Notes: generated by a model from the sequence alone, not told the origin. A stretch of 64,000 nucleotides of DNA from Branchipolynoe longqiensis (GCA_030323885.1 CM059187.1:127639525-127703524), one strand, 5' to 3'; counted from the first letter of the stretch, positions 20,073 to 31,427 are shown. Numbers and translations: made by a program.

Positions 20073-21130
20073 GTTAAAGCTTCATAGTCCGATGAAACAT
20101 CAAATTAAAAAAACAAAAATGCTCACCTAGATTTTATTTTACATATCTAACTTAGATATTAAACATTTGTTGCCACATAGAAGGGCATACTGACTCAATT
20201 TAACAGAACCTGTTACTGCATAAGCCTATGGTGTTATGGCCCTGTCACACTACGACGTGACTACGTCAGCGTAACCACAATGTGAAAATAATGATATTAC
20301 GTCGAAGTTATCGGCGTAATATGCAAATTGTGGACGTGAATGCTGCCTAGTTGACGTGAGCATAAGGTGAAAGTAACATCGGCGTAACGTCGGCCTAGCA
20401 TAGTGTTAGCGAGATAGCTAAGCATGGGCATTCAGAAAATGTTCCAATCACGTTTTGATGACGTTACAGACGTTAGCAACACGCTACGGGCTCGTCAATG
20501 ACTTGAACTACGTGACCACACGTTCGCAACACGTTATAACAACGTTATCGACCCATCAGCATGTTGCTCGGGCGACGCTCCGTTACGTCCGACCCCCGTT
20601 AACTTAACGCTGCCCACACATTCCTCCCAGCCGGGCCGTCGGTCTGATGTGACATAACATGACTCTAACATCATTTACGCTGCTATAACGATCGCGGAAC
20701 GTCTACCTAACGTCATTGTCACGTCACCCCGACATAACAGCTTCACGTCGAGATACGTCGAAAGTTTTGAACATGTTCAAAACCTCGACGCGCACCGACG
20801 TAACATGACATAACATGACGTAGCTCGACGTCACTCTAACGTCATTACAATATCATCATAACGTAACCCAACGTACGACAAAGTAATGATGAAAAATCAC
20901 CACGTTAGGCTCACGTTGGCTCGTTACGTCATAGTGTGACAGGGGTATTAGAGGTTTGGCATGCTGCCGAAATCTAATTAGGATGTTTGCACTTCAAATA
21001 TCTCAAAAGTTAACCATTTAAAATGAAAGTTATTTCAACCTAAAGTAATGTAGGTTATACCAACCAATTAAATATATTTATCTCAGAAAAATGGCAGAAA
21101 CTCAAAACCATCAGACTATGCAACTTTAAT
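20073..21130. mobile_element. MITE family M3, copy 2, hosting a second DNA element
   Basis: The left TIR gttaaagcttcatagtccga (from 20073) and the right TIR, ending about 21130 (ccatcagactatgcaacttt), are reverse complements with few mismatches. The interior blocks (ctaacttagata, cacttcaaatatctcaaaag, cctaaagtaatg) match the copies at 9.1 and 41.1 kb. A 706-bp unrelated ACGT-rich element sits at 20240-20945. No ORF of note. Confidence 0.82.
20240..20945. mobile_element. ACGT-rich DNA element nested in M3
   Basis: The termini ccctgtcacactacgacgt (20240-20258) and its complement (20926-20944) match 18 of 19. Between them the sequence is unusually dense in ACGT, AACGT and ACGTC words on both strands. 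Dense short motifs near both ends are typical of hAT- or P-like elements that bind transposase at subterminal repeats, but no 8-bp target duplication is clear. Noncoding. Confidence 0.75.
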
Positions 21131-21730
21131 AACAAAAGAATATATCGCATCATATTCATCTGATATTTACTCGTGCATGATATATAATGCATTACATGCA
21201 CAAATGCTGCATTTAATGCCATGTGTTACTACATTTGACTTCTGTTATTCCATTGAGTGAGAGGAATGTAACCATTATTATGTGAAGTGTAATGTATTAA
21301 TATTATGCAAATATTATTGACCTGCAGTTATTCGGTAGCCCCACAGCGTGGAGGGGAGCTCCTGACCTTTGGCATATACTTTTTCTATGTTCCTGTTCGA
21401 CTGCACATTGAGCGACCTGGGCATGGTTGTTTTGCTTCCATGTAGGCAAGCCCTACCTCGGAGTTGCTCGCTTGGATGCATGAGATAGGCTCTTGCCCTC
21501 CGCTCTGAACATAATTCTGATTAAAAAAACTAATAAACGGTAGTTTCTTTTAGGAGGTCCAGCTAGAGGTTTCATTTTCGACCCACCAATTTGTAAAATA
21601 TTAAACTTGCCAAATTGCTTATTTGCGGTGTACGAAGCTAAATAATATGTAAGAATCAACCAACATGATATGCACAATTCTATTATAAGTATCTGCTAGA
21701 GCCAATTTCCAGTCGTTGTTATCGAATTTA
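21131..21730. other. Unannotated spacer
   Basis: AT-rich sequence without recognised gene or repeat. The 74-codon minus-strand ORF near 21453-21677 has no recognised domain. Confidence 0.35.
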
Positions 21731-22077
21731 CCGGACGGGATGGAAGAATGAGTAGAACGTCCGTCTCCCGTGTTGTAGATGGTGGGTTTTCGAACACACA
21801 GCTTCGAACCCTGGTCGAGTCAAACCACTGACTTAAAAATCGATGTATGTCACTTCTTAGCCAGGTGCTTGGCATTATTAGGATAGGACAAGGACTGGTT
21901 GGCTGAGTGTCAGGATAATGTGACTGAGTGGCATATCAGGGCATGGTGCTGGCAGCATGGTCTCCCAAATGTGGCAGCACTATTAAATCGTCATGAGTGC
22001 GCACTGTCACAAGTCGGTACGCATCCTGATATGACCGTATATGTTTCCAGGACATAAACCTCCAATAACCAACCAGT
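21731..22077 (+). mobile_element. SINE-A copy, A2 head with doubled B-box motif
   Basis: Full-length copy starting ccggacgggatggaagaatg and ending in ccaataaccaaccagtaa. The head has two ttcgaa motifs in opposed context (ttttcgaacacac and gcttcgaaccctgg, 21786-21813). No convincing target duplication. Confidence 0.92.
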
Positions 22078-22225
22078 AATCAAATGTTGTACAACAACGT
22101 CACCGGCCTTTTTTCCCTCTCTTACCATTTAATAAGAAAATGGCAATTGAATAGTGGAAGAGCCGTAATGATTACTAAACCCAATCCTTTCAAAATACCA
22201 CACGCGTCACCCAGTCTTTAGAACA

Positions 22226-22785
22226 TTGACACACTCACTCACAGGCTCACTCACAGGCTCACTCACAGGCTCACTCACAGGCTCACTCACAGGCTCACTC
22301 ACAGGCTCACTCACAGGCTCACTCACATGCTCACTCACAGGCTCACTCACACACTCACACACTCACACACTCACACACTCACAAACTCACAAACTCACAC
22401 ACTCACACACTCACACACTCACACACTCACACACTCAAACACACTCACACACTCACACACTCACACACACTCACACAGTCACACACTCACACACTCACAC
22501 ACTCACACACTCACACACTCACACACTCACAACTCACACACTCACACACTCACACACTCACACACTCACACACTCACACACTCACACCCTCACACCCTCA
22601 CACACTCACACCCTCACACACTCACACACTCACACACTCACACACTCACACACTCACACACTCACACACTCACTAACTCACACACTCACACACTCACTAA
22701 CTCACACATTCGCTAATACCCACCCACTCATACATACCCACACACGCACACTCCCTCCCTCACGCACGGTCAGGCGCACACATCT
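22226..22785. repeat. (CTCACTCACAGG)n and (ACTCACAC)n microsatellite
   Basis: Nine or so 12-bp units at 22232-22345 pass into an 8-bp acactcac array to about 22715, then decay. The shared cactcac core suggests the 8-bp repeat arose from the 12-bp repeat or the reverse. The Thr/His/Leu/Ser ORFs here are artefacts. Confidence 0.95.
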
Positions 22786-23515
22786 CGTTCGTTTACATTA
22801 AAACCTTTTCTCTCCTCTCTCCACACTTTATTTTGCTTCTCTCAATTTCTCACAAATCTCTTCTGCCCGCACAAAAAGTCGACAAAGCGAAGCACACAGA
22901 ACTGACACCCCTGCCTATTTCGGCGCCAACGGTTGGGTTTGCATTACGCTGCTCGTCTGCATTCGGTAATGGTTTCAAGTTCGTCCGTATTTGACTTCCT
23001 TTTGGCTATTCATAACACGCCGAGGGTGTCCATACACCCCCACCCCCCACCCCTTCCGCCCCCGATACACCCCCCCCCCCCGCCCCGCTCCCCGCTCCCA
23101 CCCACCACCCACACCTTGCATGGGGTTACTAACGCGTCCATGACTTTGCATTATGACGTCACCCGACGATACCGGCGTATGTGAGTTGCGCTTAGGGGAC
23201 ACTGCTTCGGGAATCATGGCTTCTCTAACAACATGTACTCGGCAATCTTCTCTTGTTGTGTTATCTCACAGGTCATTCAGGACCAGCCATTAGCCACGCG
23301 TCGAACGCAGCTTCTTTTGGCGGAGGGTGTTTTTGAATTGTTGACAAACCCCGCAGTCATTATTTTCTGTCAGGCGCAGCACACGGCCCCGAGATTAGGG
23401 AGGATCCAGTGATGGTTGCGTCATGCGCCCCCTGTCGTCAACGGCCCACCAAAACAAACTGGGGAGGGGATGGGGGTGGAGGTGGGGGTGAAAGAAGCAC
23501 CTACTTTGTACTGGA
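22786..23515. other. Mostly single-copy stretch with C-rich run; possible regulatory DNA
   Basis: 22900-23020 includes tttcggcgccaacggttg (E2F- and MYB-like sites adjacent). 23030-23115 is a C-rich run. 23190-23410 is mixed. No exon or ORF that I can support. Confidence 0.3.
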
Positions 23516-23516
23516 T

Positions 23517-23915
23517 GGGTGGAGTGTGGAGTGTGGAGTGTGGAGTGTGGAGTGTGGAGTGTGGAGTGTGGAGTGTGGAGTGTGGAGTGTGGAGTGTGGA
23601 GTGTGGAGTGTGGAGTGTGGAGTGTGGAGTGTGGAGTGTGGAGTGTGGAGTGTGGAGTGTGGAGTGTGGAGTGTGGAGTGTGGAGTGTGGAGTGTGGAGT
23701 GTGGAGTGTGGAGTGTGGAGTGTGGAGTGTGGAGTGTGGAGTGTGGAGTGTGGAGTGTGGAGTGTGGAGTGTGGAGTGTGGAGTGTGGAGTGTGGAGTGT
23801 GGAGTGTGGAGTGTGGAGTGTGGAGTGTGGAGTGTGGAGTGTGGAGTGTGGAGTGTGGAGTGTGGAGTGTGGAGTGTGCAGGGTGCAGGGTGCAGGGTGC
23901 AGGGTGCAGGGTGCG
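23517..23915. repeat. Near-perfect 7-bp (GTGGAGT)n array, about 51 units, then (GTGCAGG)n
   Basis: The heptamer gtggagt repeats without a visible error to about 23877, then changes to five gtgcagg units before decaying. All three frames on both strands are open (ECGVWSV and HTPHSTL periodicities), which explains the long overlapping ORFs. The homogeneity implies recent expansion or strong homogenisation. Confidence 0.97.
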
Positions 23916-23984
23916 AAGAGGGAAGGAAAGGATATGGTGGAGTGTAAAAAGGAGGTGGTGTCTCTCTTGTCGTGTCTCGCACAT

Positions 23985-24275
23985 TGGTGAGTGGTGAGGG
24001 TGCGTGGTGCGGCTGTGGGTGTGGGTGTGGGTGTGGGTGTGGGTGTGGGCGAAGGGGTGTTTGTGTGCGTTTGTATGGGTGAGGGTGAGGGGGTGGTAAA
24101 TGTACACCTGATCGATGTTATGTGGAACCAGCGGCGGATTGAAGATAAAGGGGGTGGATAGGTAGGCGCGTTGTGTGTGGTGATATGGGGGGGATGCGGG
24201 GGGGGGGGAAGTAGAGGTAGGCTTTGATGGAGGAGCTGGCGGCTGGGAAGTTGGTGGCGGTCGGGGGCTTGATTA
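23985..24275. repeat. (GTGGGT)n and G-rich low-complexity sequence
   Basis: 24014-24052 is a clean gtgggt hexamer run; a poly-G run lies at 24199-24208. The rest is G-rich spacer. Confidence 0.8.
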
Positions 24276-24890
24276 TCATGGATTGCAGCGCGACTTGTGG
24301 AGCATCATGGGAAAATGCAAAAACATTTGTGGGGAAAAAAACAAGAAGTATTTTTGTAAGCAATACAATATTTTTTTTAAACTAAAAAAAACAATTGATA
24401 AAACGGCGCCAAAACTCTTAATAACACTAACATCACCAAAGAAAACAAGTCTCATTGCATTTGTACGTGATCCCATAAGGCTTTCCCTTTGCTACCCGAC
24501 CTGTAGGTGAGCTAACCTACTAACCGTCAACCTACTCCAGTGGGTTACATGTGGACCTAACGGTGACCCACATAGTCGCCATGCTGTTGGTGCTTCACCA
24601 GTGTTCACTGTCCAGTTTGCCAGTTTTGTTGTGTTTTATGTATATTGCTCCGAGGTGGCGCTCATTGCTTAGACTCGCGTCATGCCCTCACAATATTTAC
24701 ACCAGCAACAACATAATACTAATAGACCAGCAACAACTTGACCATCAAACGGCTCTGCGCCTCCCTCCTGTCATCAAAACGGAGTCGGGGGTTGGGGGGT
24801 GGGGGTGGGGGTGGGGGTGGGGTTGCATGCGAGCGACAATATTGAGCCATTATGACCAGCTGGCTACACCTTCAGGTAGCACTGGTTAGG
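24276..24890. other. Unannotated spacer with (GGGGTG)n run
   Basis: 24276-24780 is mixed sequence with a 75-codon and a 112-codon ORF that match nothing I recognise. 24787-24826 is a gggggtg repeat. Confidence 0.4.
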
Positions 24891-24891
24891 T

Positions 24892-25345
24892 GCGGCCCTA
24901 TGGTGTATGGCGGTACTTTCTCCTGCGGAAGGTGGGGAGTTCGAATTCCAGCCGAGTCAAACTGATGACTTATAAAATTGATACTTGGTGCAAGCTAGTC
25001 TGACGTCTCGGCATTAATAGGATCGGACAGGGACTAAGACACCCTCTGACGGTTGGGGGTTTACTTCGGAGTAATATATAGGGTCATGTCATGACTTGTG
25101 ATAGTGCACACTGATGATTATTTTTAAGTGCTGAGCCCACTGGGTGACCAGGTCACCGACACCATGAACCGATGTCCCACTCAGTCGAATTATCCTGATA
25201 CTGAGAAAACCAGTCAATGCCCTATCCTAGAAATGCAAAGCGCGATAATTCAAAGGTTACTCCCTGACAACTATCATGGGTTGCTGTTTTGATAGGAACC
25301 ATAGATGTTGCTAAGTCCTACAACCCCAAAATGACAAACAAACTA
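24892..25345. mobile_element. Composite of two or three SINE-A pieces in opposite orientations
   Basis: 24900-25046 is a plus-strand head (ggagttcgaattccagccga) and early body. 25050-25245 reads as a minus-strand tail and body (gttgggggtttactt, gacaccatgaaccgatgtcc). 25246-25340 returns to a plus-strand 3' end (ggaaccatagatgttgctaa, caaacaaac). An older plus-strand copy was therefore probably split by a minus-strand insertion. No clean target duplication remains. Confidence 0.75.
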
Positions 25346-25430
25346 AGCTGAGGGTTATTGGTCAGTTTGCATCTTAAACAACCCAGGTGTTTAGTAGGCA
25401 AACTGGCTGAGCAGATTTGTCACGTGGTCA

Positions 25431-25530
25431 ACTGGTCTAATAGTCACGTGGTCACGTGGTAATGTGGTCAGGTGATCGGGTGATCAAGTGATCAGGTGAT
25501 CAGGTGGTCAGTGTGCCGGTTGATCATTAC
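25431..25530. repeat. (GTGATCAG)n degenerate microsatellite
   Basis: Repeats of cacgtggtca pass into ggtgatcagg and then ggtcagtg. The unit holds the palindromes CACGTG and TGATCA. The sequence then continues into tatttaagaccacccc, a TATA-like spot at 25534, without further promoter evidence. Confidence 0.75.
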
Positions 25531-25533
25531 GGG

Positions 25534-25930
25534 TATTTAAGACCACCCCTTTTCTCAGTGATCTTCACCCAATTAGCAAACTGCGCTTTGTAACATGATA
25601 ACAACGATTGGGTGACCTTGACTGACCTTGACCTGCACTTGGAACCAGATTGGAAAGGTAACCTCAGTACGAAAGAACACTCTGAAGCGGAAACCGTCGT
25701 GCTTTGGCTCCGTCGGTGAATAACTAACTATACACCGACGTTCTCTGCGATTTCGATTAAATATTTGACGGAATGTTACTCGCCTGTATCTTAGGTTCAC
25801 AATTGCATCCAGGCATCAGGTGTTTGAGCTCACTCAGTCTTCATACACACACACACTCCCTCCACTATCTCTCAACACAGAGTGCCACAGCACATACACC
25901 CGACTCACACCTATTCAATGACGGGACAGG
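25534..25930. other. Unannotated spacer
   Basis: Contains tgaccttgactgaccttgac (25616-25635), two nuclear-receptor half sites (TGACCTTGA type) spaced by 9. No gene is seen. Confidence 0.35.
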
Positions 25931-25933
25931 ATG

Positions 25934-26788
25934 TCCGAATCGGTAAGCACCCTGGATGGATTCCCGTGTGAAAAGGCGTCCGAATTGGTAAGCACCCTGG
26001 CTGGATTCCCATGTAGAAGGATGTCCGAATCTGTAAGCACCCTAGCTGGATTCCCATGTGGAAGCTTGTCCGAATCGGTAAGCGCCCTGGCTGGATTCCC
26101 ATGTGGAAGGTTGTCTGAATCGGTAAGCGCCCTGGCTGAATTCCCATGTGGAAGGTTGTCTGAATCAGTAAGAACCCTGGCTGGATTCCCATGTAGAAGG
26201 ATGTCCGAATCAGTAAGCGCCCTGGCTGGATTCCCATGTGGAAGCTTGTCCGAATCGGTAAGTGCCCTGGCTGGATTCCCATGTGGAAGCTTGTCCGAAT
26301 CGGTAAGCGCACTGGCTGGATTCCCATGTGGAAGGTTGTCCGAATCAGTAAGCGCCCTCGCTGGATTCCCATGTGGAAGGTTTTCTGAATCAGTAAGCGC
26401 CCTGGCTGGATTCCCATGTGGAAGGTTTTCTGAATCAGTAAGTGCCCTGGCTGGATTCCCATGTGGAAGGTTTTCTGAATCAGTAAGTGCCCTGGCTGGA
26501 TTCCCATGTGGAAGGTTTTCTGAATCAGTAAGCGCCCTGGCTGGATTCCCATGTGGAAGGTTTTCTGAATCAGTAAGTTCCCTGGCTGGATTCCCATGTG
26601 GAAGGTTTTCTGAATCAGTAAGTGCCCTGGCTGGATTCCCATGTGGAAGGTTTTCTGAATCAGTAAGCGTCCTGGCTGGATTCCCATGTGGAAGGTTTTC
26701 TGAATCAGTAAGCGCCCTGGCTGGATTCCCATGTGGAAGGTTTTCTGAATCAGTAAGCACCCTGGCTGGATTCCCATGTGGAACGATG
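25934..26788. repeat. 45-bp minisatellite of 19 units derived from a SINE-A head
   Basis: Nineteen 45-bp units (tccgaatcggtaagcgccct, ggctggattcccatgtggaa, ggttt and variants) run without length change. The unit closely resembles the SINE-A A1 head (ggccgaatcggtagagcgca, ggcttcccgtgcggaaggt). A SINE-A body continues directly after the array. Early units carry ttgtc or gatgtc, later units mostly ttttc, showing directional spread. The open frames on both strands follow from the period being divisible by three. Confidence 0.93.
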
Positions 26789-26985
26789 TCCGAATCAAAT
26801 CAAACCAATGCCTTGGAAATATTGCGACGAGACGTGTCACCAGCTAGCAAGGCACTTGGCAGGAACAGGATAGGGCAAGGACTGGTTTGATCAGTTTGAA
26901 CATAATATAACTCGTGGGATATTGGGTCATGGTGCAACAATGTAAAGTCCCAATATGTGTGCACTGTCAACAATAGGTATAGGTG
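26789..26985 (+). mobile_element. SINE-A body following the head-derived array
   Basis: It has tccgaatcaaatcaaaccaa, aggatagggcaaggactggt, gatattgggtcatggtgca and tgtgtgcactgtcaa in family order, with the region between head and body shortened. The tail is lost. It supports the origin of the adjacent minisatellite. Confidence 0.82.
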
Positions 26986-28366
26986 GTGATATTTTGTGTG
27001 TGTGTGATGAATGTATACATACCTTGCTGATATCGCATAAATGTGTTAATACTAGGCTATTAATATTTGTTTTCACCGCTGGGCAGCACTAGTCCAATTT
27101 GATTAAAATCTAAGAGGTAAAGGTCCCCAACAAACAAACAAAGCGATACACAATCGAATGTTGTCTCTATTAATACAATTCACTCTCAATGTGCTGATAT
27201 ACTTCTAGGTAAGGGACAACTGCTGAGTACGGGGGGGGAAAAGTGCGAATTATTCTGTTAGTAGGAAATGCCATTCACCCTAGGCCTTTTCCCCGCTGGT
27301 ACCCCGAGGTGGGGTTGTGTAGGCCGGGAACCAGCCCCCCCCCCCCCGCCCCAGTGCGATTTACATAACTTAATGAGTAGTTCTGATGATGAATTGACGC
27401 TGGCTATGATGCTGCAGACGTGCTAAGCCCAGGGCGTCGAAGACTAACAATTCGCCGGCCATTTGCGCAGAATATATCAACCCGTCCAATTAACACTAAT
27501 AGCAGTTCACCTATACTACTCCCCTGTCACTCACAATCTTGGCACCATACATGTATAATAAACCAAGGAAAGAGTTCTCTCAAAGGAAAGGACCATCACA
27601 ATTAGGTACGCTACTAATGACAAATTTAATAAATATCTGTATTTTGGTAGAGTAAATATGCAGTTCTTTGGAGTTATTAGTAAAATATTTCTAAATAATG
27701 GTGGGGGAGGGGGGGCCTATCGAAAACACCCGCATTTTAATGACGTCAGGCCTGGCCTTAGGCTCAGACTAAGCGCTCTGATGCCTTCTTGGTAGTGTAG
27801 ATCTGCATGTAGGGTTATTATAGAAGATTATCAAGTTGCCCTCACATAATTGATGTATGTTGTTGGTGGTGATGTGGGTACTACATTGAGCGAATAACGT
27901 CCCTGTGTAACATTTACTCGAAATGTAATTACACATTACCAGCTAATCACTGAAAGGATTGGACATATTTGTTACTATTTTTATTACTTTAGATTTGTTG
28001 TCAATGTTGATCGTCAATAATGCTTATTCAATGATATTAATGCATGTAGATGGAAATGTATTTGTAATCTCATTTTGCAATAATTCATATTGATGGAGAG
28101 GGGTCAGTCATGGCTCTAAATGTACTAATCATTTGATTACCATGAGCTGTATGTATAAAGTTGAAGATACTTGTTCTATTGATATTATGGGTTTGCTAAA
28201 TTAGGTTTTGGTAATTCATACGCAATGCAGTGTTGATGAGTGATCAGCCTCTGAGATACGTCCAATATCTGTTCATAAAAAAATTGTAATCTAAGGCACC
28301 AATTAAAATTTCAGCTTACGATGGTTTTAAATGTCTGCCATTTCTTAAAAAGATTCTTTTTTTTTC
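26986..28366. other. Spacer with one dispersed 42-bp repeat
   Basis: 27069-27110 is the inverted partner of 10449-10490. 27228-27350 has poly-G and poly-C runs with a gccgggaacc stretch. The remainder is AT-rich with no recognised gene; the AT-rich ORFs are short. Confidence 0.45.
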
Positions 28367-28645
28367 TTGAAGATTTATAGTGCCTATCATGGATAAGTCT
28401 GAATAGACTTGTTTTCACCATTAGACACTTTGTCAATAGAAAGCTCGAGTCTACACTTTTATCCTCCCACACCACATAGACATGGTATGAGAGCAACTGG
28501 CCTTTGATGATGCTGTAACTTATACACAGCGGTGGAAATCCAAATTGGCAGAGATGGGGGGCATGGGGAATCGAACCACCGACCTTCCGATTAGGAGTCC
28601 GACCTAGAAAAAAGTCAGTCACTCTAACTACTCCGCCACAGAGAT
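28367..28645 (-). mobile_element. SINE-B copy with internal deletion
   Basis: Head with B box ggttcgattcc and body as in the copies at 11.1 and 19.5 kb, but lacking the roughly 20-bp block (cgacccaagggatttttaac) between acacttttatc and ctcccacacc. Confidence 0.9.
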
Positions 28646-28924
28646 AAATAAATAAAGTTGAGCAGAATAGTCTATTTTATTTAACACTGGATATATTTGA
28701 AGCGAAAATATACACCATTTTGAAAACAATCGAAAGTTTGAATTACATGCTTGATATGCTGGACAACCTGGACCTCAACAATGAGAGATTGTTGGGAATG
28801 TACTTTATATTCCTTCTCTGCAGCAATACATATTCAAACTAGACCAGTATCTAATATGGCCATGTAGTATCAAAGCTATCTAACTGATATTTGCTTTAAA
28901 CATTTGATTCTTTGATCGGACTAT
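28646..28924. other. Unannotated spacer
   Basis: AT-rich noncoding sequence. Confidence 0.35.
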
Positions 28925-29500
28925 AGCCCCATTCACACATGGGCCTTAAGTCGCCTCAAGTAGTTTGCCTCATCTAAGTTGACTCACATTGCCCGTGTGG
29001 ACACTACGCTGAGGCGACTTAAGCCTGAGTCGCCTCATCTAGTTCGCTTCAAGTAAACCACCTCGCAAGGTAGTCTAGATCAAGCAAACTAGCTTAAGAC
29101 GGCCCATCTTGCTTGTGTGGACAGTACCGGTTGACTTGAGGCGGATTAAGCACGTCACACTATTTAATATAATTTGGTCTATGAACCGGCTAGAGGTGCA
29201 CAGATATTTTTTTCATCATTTATTTTTAGCTTTTCACTGCCCAGCAGAAGTTTTGACTGTTCCAAAACAATACGACTCAGTCTATACATATCTAGGTCGA
29301 ACCTACACTCTCTCGTGGCGACGTCAACTAACCAAAAGTGGCACTGGTTAGTATGGACTTGCTCATGCGCAGATATCAATTTCCGGCTTAAACCGCCCCA
29401 AGCACTGGATGTGTGGATACAACACACTTTCACGCCTAGTTCGCCTCATCTAGTTCGCCTTACCTAGTTCGGCCTAAAGTTGTGCTGTATGAACGGGGCT
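28925..29500. mobile_element. DNA element with CGCCTCA subterminal repeats
   Basis: The ends agccccattcacac (28925) and its inverse agccccgttcatac (from 29500) form TIRs. Many copies of cgcctcaagtag, cgcctcatctagttcgc and their complements are clustered toward both ends. A central AT-rich region holds no transposase ORF. Possible 8-bp flanks ggactata and tttggata match only partly. The organisation suggests a non-autonomous hAT-like element. Confidence 0.75.
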
Positions 29501-30075
29501 TTGGATACTTTAAGAGTCCCCATGTGGTAGTGAGGTATCGTTTTTAGTTTATACTATTTCCGCAGTGTGGCGCTAATGATCTAAGTAGGTCACAACATTC
29601 CCCCCCTGTCACGATACTTTAAAATGTAAATTGTGTATTCATCTCCACGTTTCTGTTTTACTTATTCAGAAATGAGGAATCGCTCATACAGCCATGAGGT
29701 AAGTCAGGTAATTGTTCATAGATTAAGGTGCGAATTTCACGAGACAAACCGAGCTGAAATTAATCGAATGAAGGTGAGATGTACTGGTGTCAATAGACTT
29801 AGCAGAACTGCAACTGCCATATAGAAAGGGACTTAATCTATTAAATGAATAGTGGTTTGTTTTTGCTTCCTGGGGTGTTGATGTCTTTAAAATATTTAGT
29901 TTTCTTTTCCTTTATTTCCAAATGTTGGAAATGATGGCAGTGTGGTCCTGATATTATTGGAAGTGAAATGGAAGAAGAGAAGATTAATGCAACGGTCCGG
30001 ATGGTACTAGGAAGGGGGAATGAATGCTTAGGGTCAGTTGCAAAGATTTCAGCATTGACTGCAAGGCTAGGATAG
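29501..30075. other. Unannotated spacer
   Basis: Mixed noncoding sequence. A 63-codon ORF at 29633 has no recognisable motif. Confidence 0.35.
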
Positions 30076-30079
30076 ACAT

Positions 30080-30585
30080 GACTAGGCTAGTCCAGTCTAT
30101 GCTAGTCTATGCCAGGTTAGTCTAGGCCAGTCTAGGCTAGTCTAGACTGGTGTCGGCTAGTCTAGGCTAGTCTAGGCTAGTCTAGGCTAGTCTAGGCTAG
30201 TCTAGGCTAGTCTAGGCTAGTCTAGGCTAGTCTAGGCTAGTCTATGCTAGTCTATGCTAGTCTATGCCAGTCCATGCCAGTCCAGGGTAGTCTATGGTAG
30301 TCTGGGGTAGTCTAGGCTAGTCTAGGCTAGTCTAGGCTAGTCTAGGTTAGTCTAGGCTAGTCTAGGCTAGTCTAAGCTAGTCAAGTATAGGTTAGTCTAG
30401 GCTATATCTCGGCTAGTCAAGTCTAGGTTACTCTAGGCTATATCTAGGCTAGTCTAGGTTAGTCTGGGCTATAAATAGGCTAGATTAGGTTAGTCTAGAT
30501 TAGTATAGGTTACTCTAGGTTACTCTAGGTTAGTCTAGGTTAGCCCTAGGTTAGTCTACGTTAGTCTAGGTTAGTCTAGCCCAGT
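30080..30585. repeat. 10-bp (GGCTAGTCTA)n minisatellite, about 50 units
   Basis: The decamer ggctagtcta (cut site CTAG in each unit) is nearly perfect at 30160-30245 and 30310-30370 and degenerate elsewhere (ggttagtcta toward the end). Simple tandem expansion. Confidence 0.95.
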
Positions 30586-31290
30586 TTACTTTACTGTATT
30601 TAGTGTATGTTCTAACCATAAATGATTTCCATGCGTTATATGAGGCAAGGAACTAACTTTTACTAACAATATTGTCTCTCAATCCTTGAGCTATTTGTCG
30701 ATCCGATAATCGCGACCCGATTATCGGGTGTGCCCGGAATGTACTTATTCTTCTCTCTTTACATTAAAAAAAAACCCGACCTGGTGGGGGGGGGGGGGGG
30801 AGAAGAAGAGGAAAGCCTGCACAGGCAAATACATTCTAGGCAGCAACTTGATGATGAATTGGACAAATAAATAACTGATAGAGCTTCCCCGGCGCACACA
30901 TAAGTGGTACTGGGTGCTTTCACCATAATGCGTGGGATATAGCCAAATCACCGGAAATAAAAACTGCACCAGGACCGGGACGCACGACCCGCGGGCAGCA
31001 CAGTTGACGGGCTCACCTCGGGGAGAGGCCGGGGAGGGAGCGGAGAGATAATCAGTCAGCAGGGTGCTGATAGCAGTGGCAGCCGGCAGGGTCTGGCACC
31101 ACCCTTATCACACCATTACGTCACTTCCGCTTGTGCTCGCATCAGTGCGCTGTGTCACTAACATTTCCGGCACTCTTCCAGCTCCTGCCACTCGAACCCC
31201 CACCCCCGAGCACAATAATCACCATTGGGAAACTAGCAGGGTTTTACTTCTCGCGAGGTTGCATAGACCTAATATATAATGTAATTGTAC
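30586..31290. other. Unannotated stretch with poly-G run and a CpG-richer part
   Basis: A poly-G run lies at 30786-30800. 30970-31210 is moderately CpG-rich (ccgggacgcacgacccgcgg). No exon or ORF that I can support. Confidence 0.35.
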
Positions 31291-31427
31291 GTTATGTAAT
31301 AATGTATAATATATAAAGTAAACATAATATGTAATATATATATATAAATAACAGATCATGTATTTATATGCTATATTATATACACTATATATAATGCAAT
31401 ATATAAAATGTTATAAACTGTATATAA
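31270..31427. repeat. AT-rich (TATAAT)n tract
   Basis: Degenerate taatatata units immediately before a SINE-A copy. Confidence 0.85.

Noticed and set aside
23517..23915. Telomeric repeat (7-mer)
   Set aside because: GTGGAGT is not a known telomere unit and the array is interstitial and short.
25934..26788. CRISPR-like array
   Set aside because: The units are contiguous tandem copies without unique spacers, and the genome is eukaryotic.
25931..26890. Secreted-repeat-like 15-residue protein (ESVSALAGFPCGRFS)
   Set aside because: The 45-bp unit matches the SINE-A head, and the opposite strand is equally open for 309 codons. A satellite explanation is sufficient.
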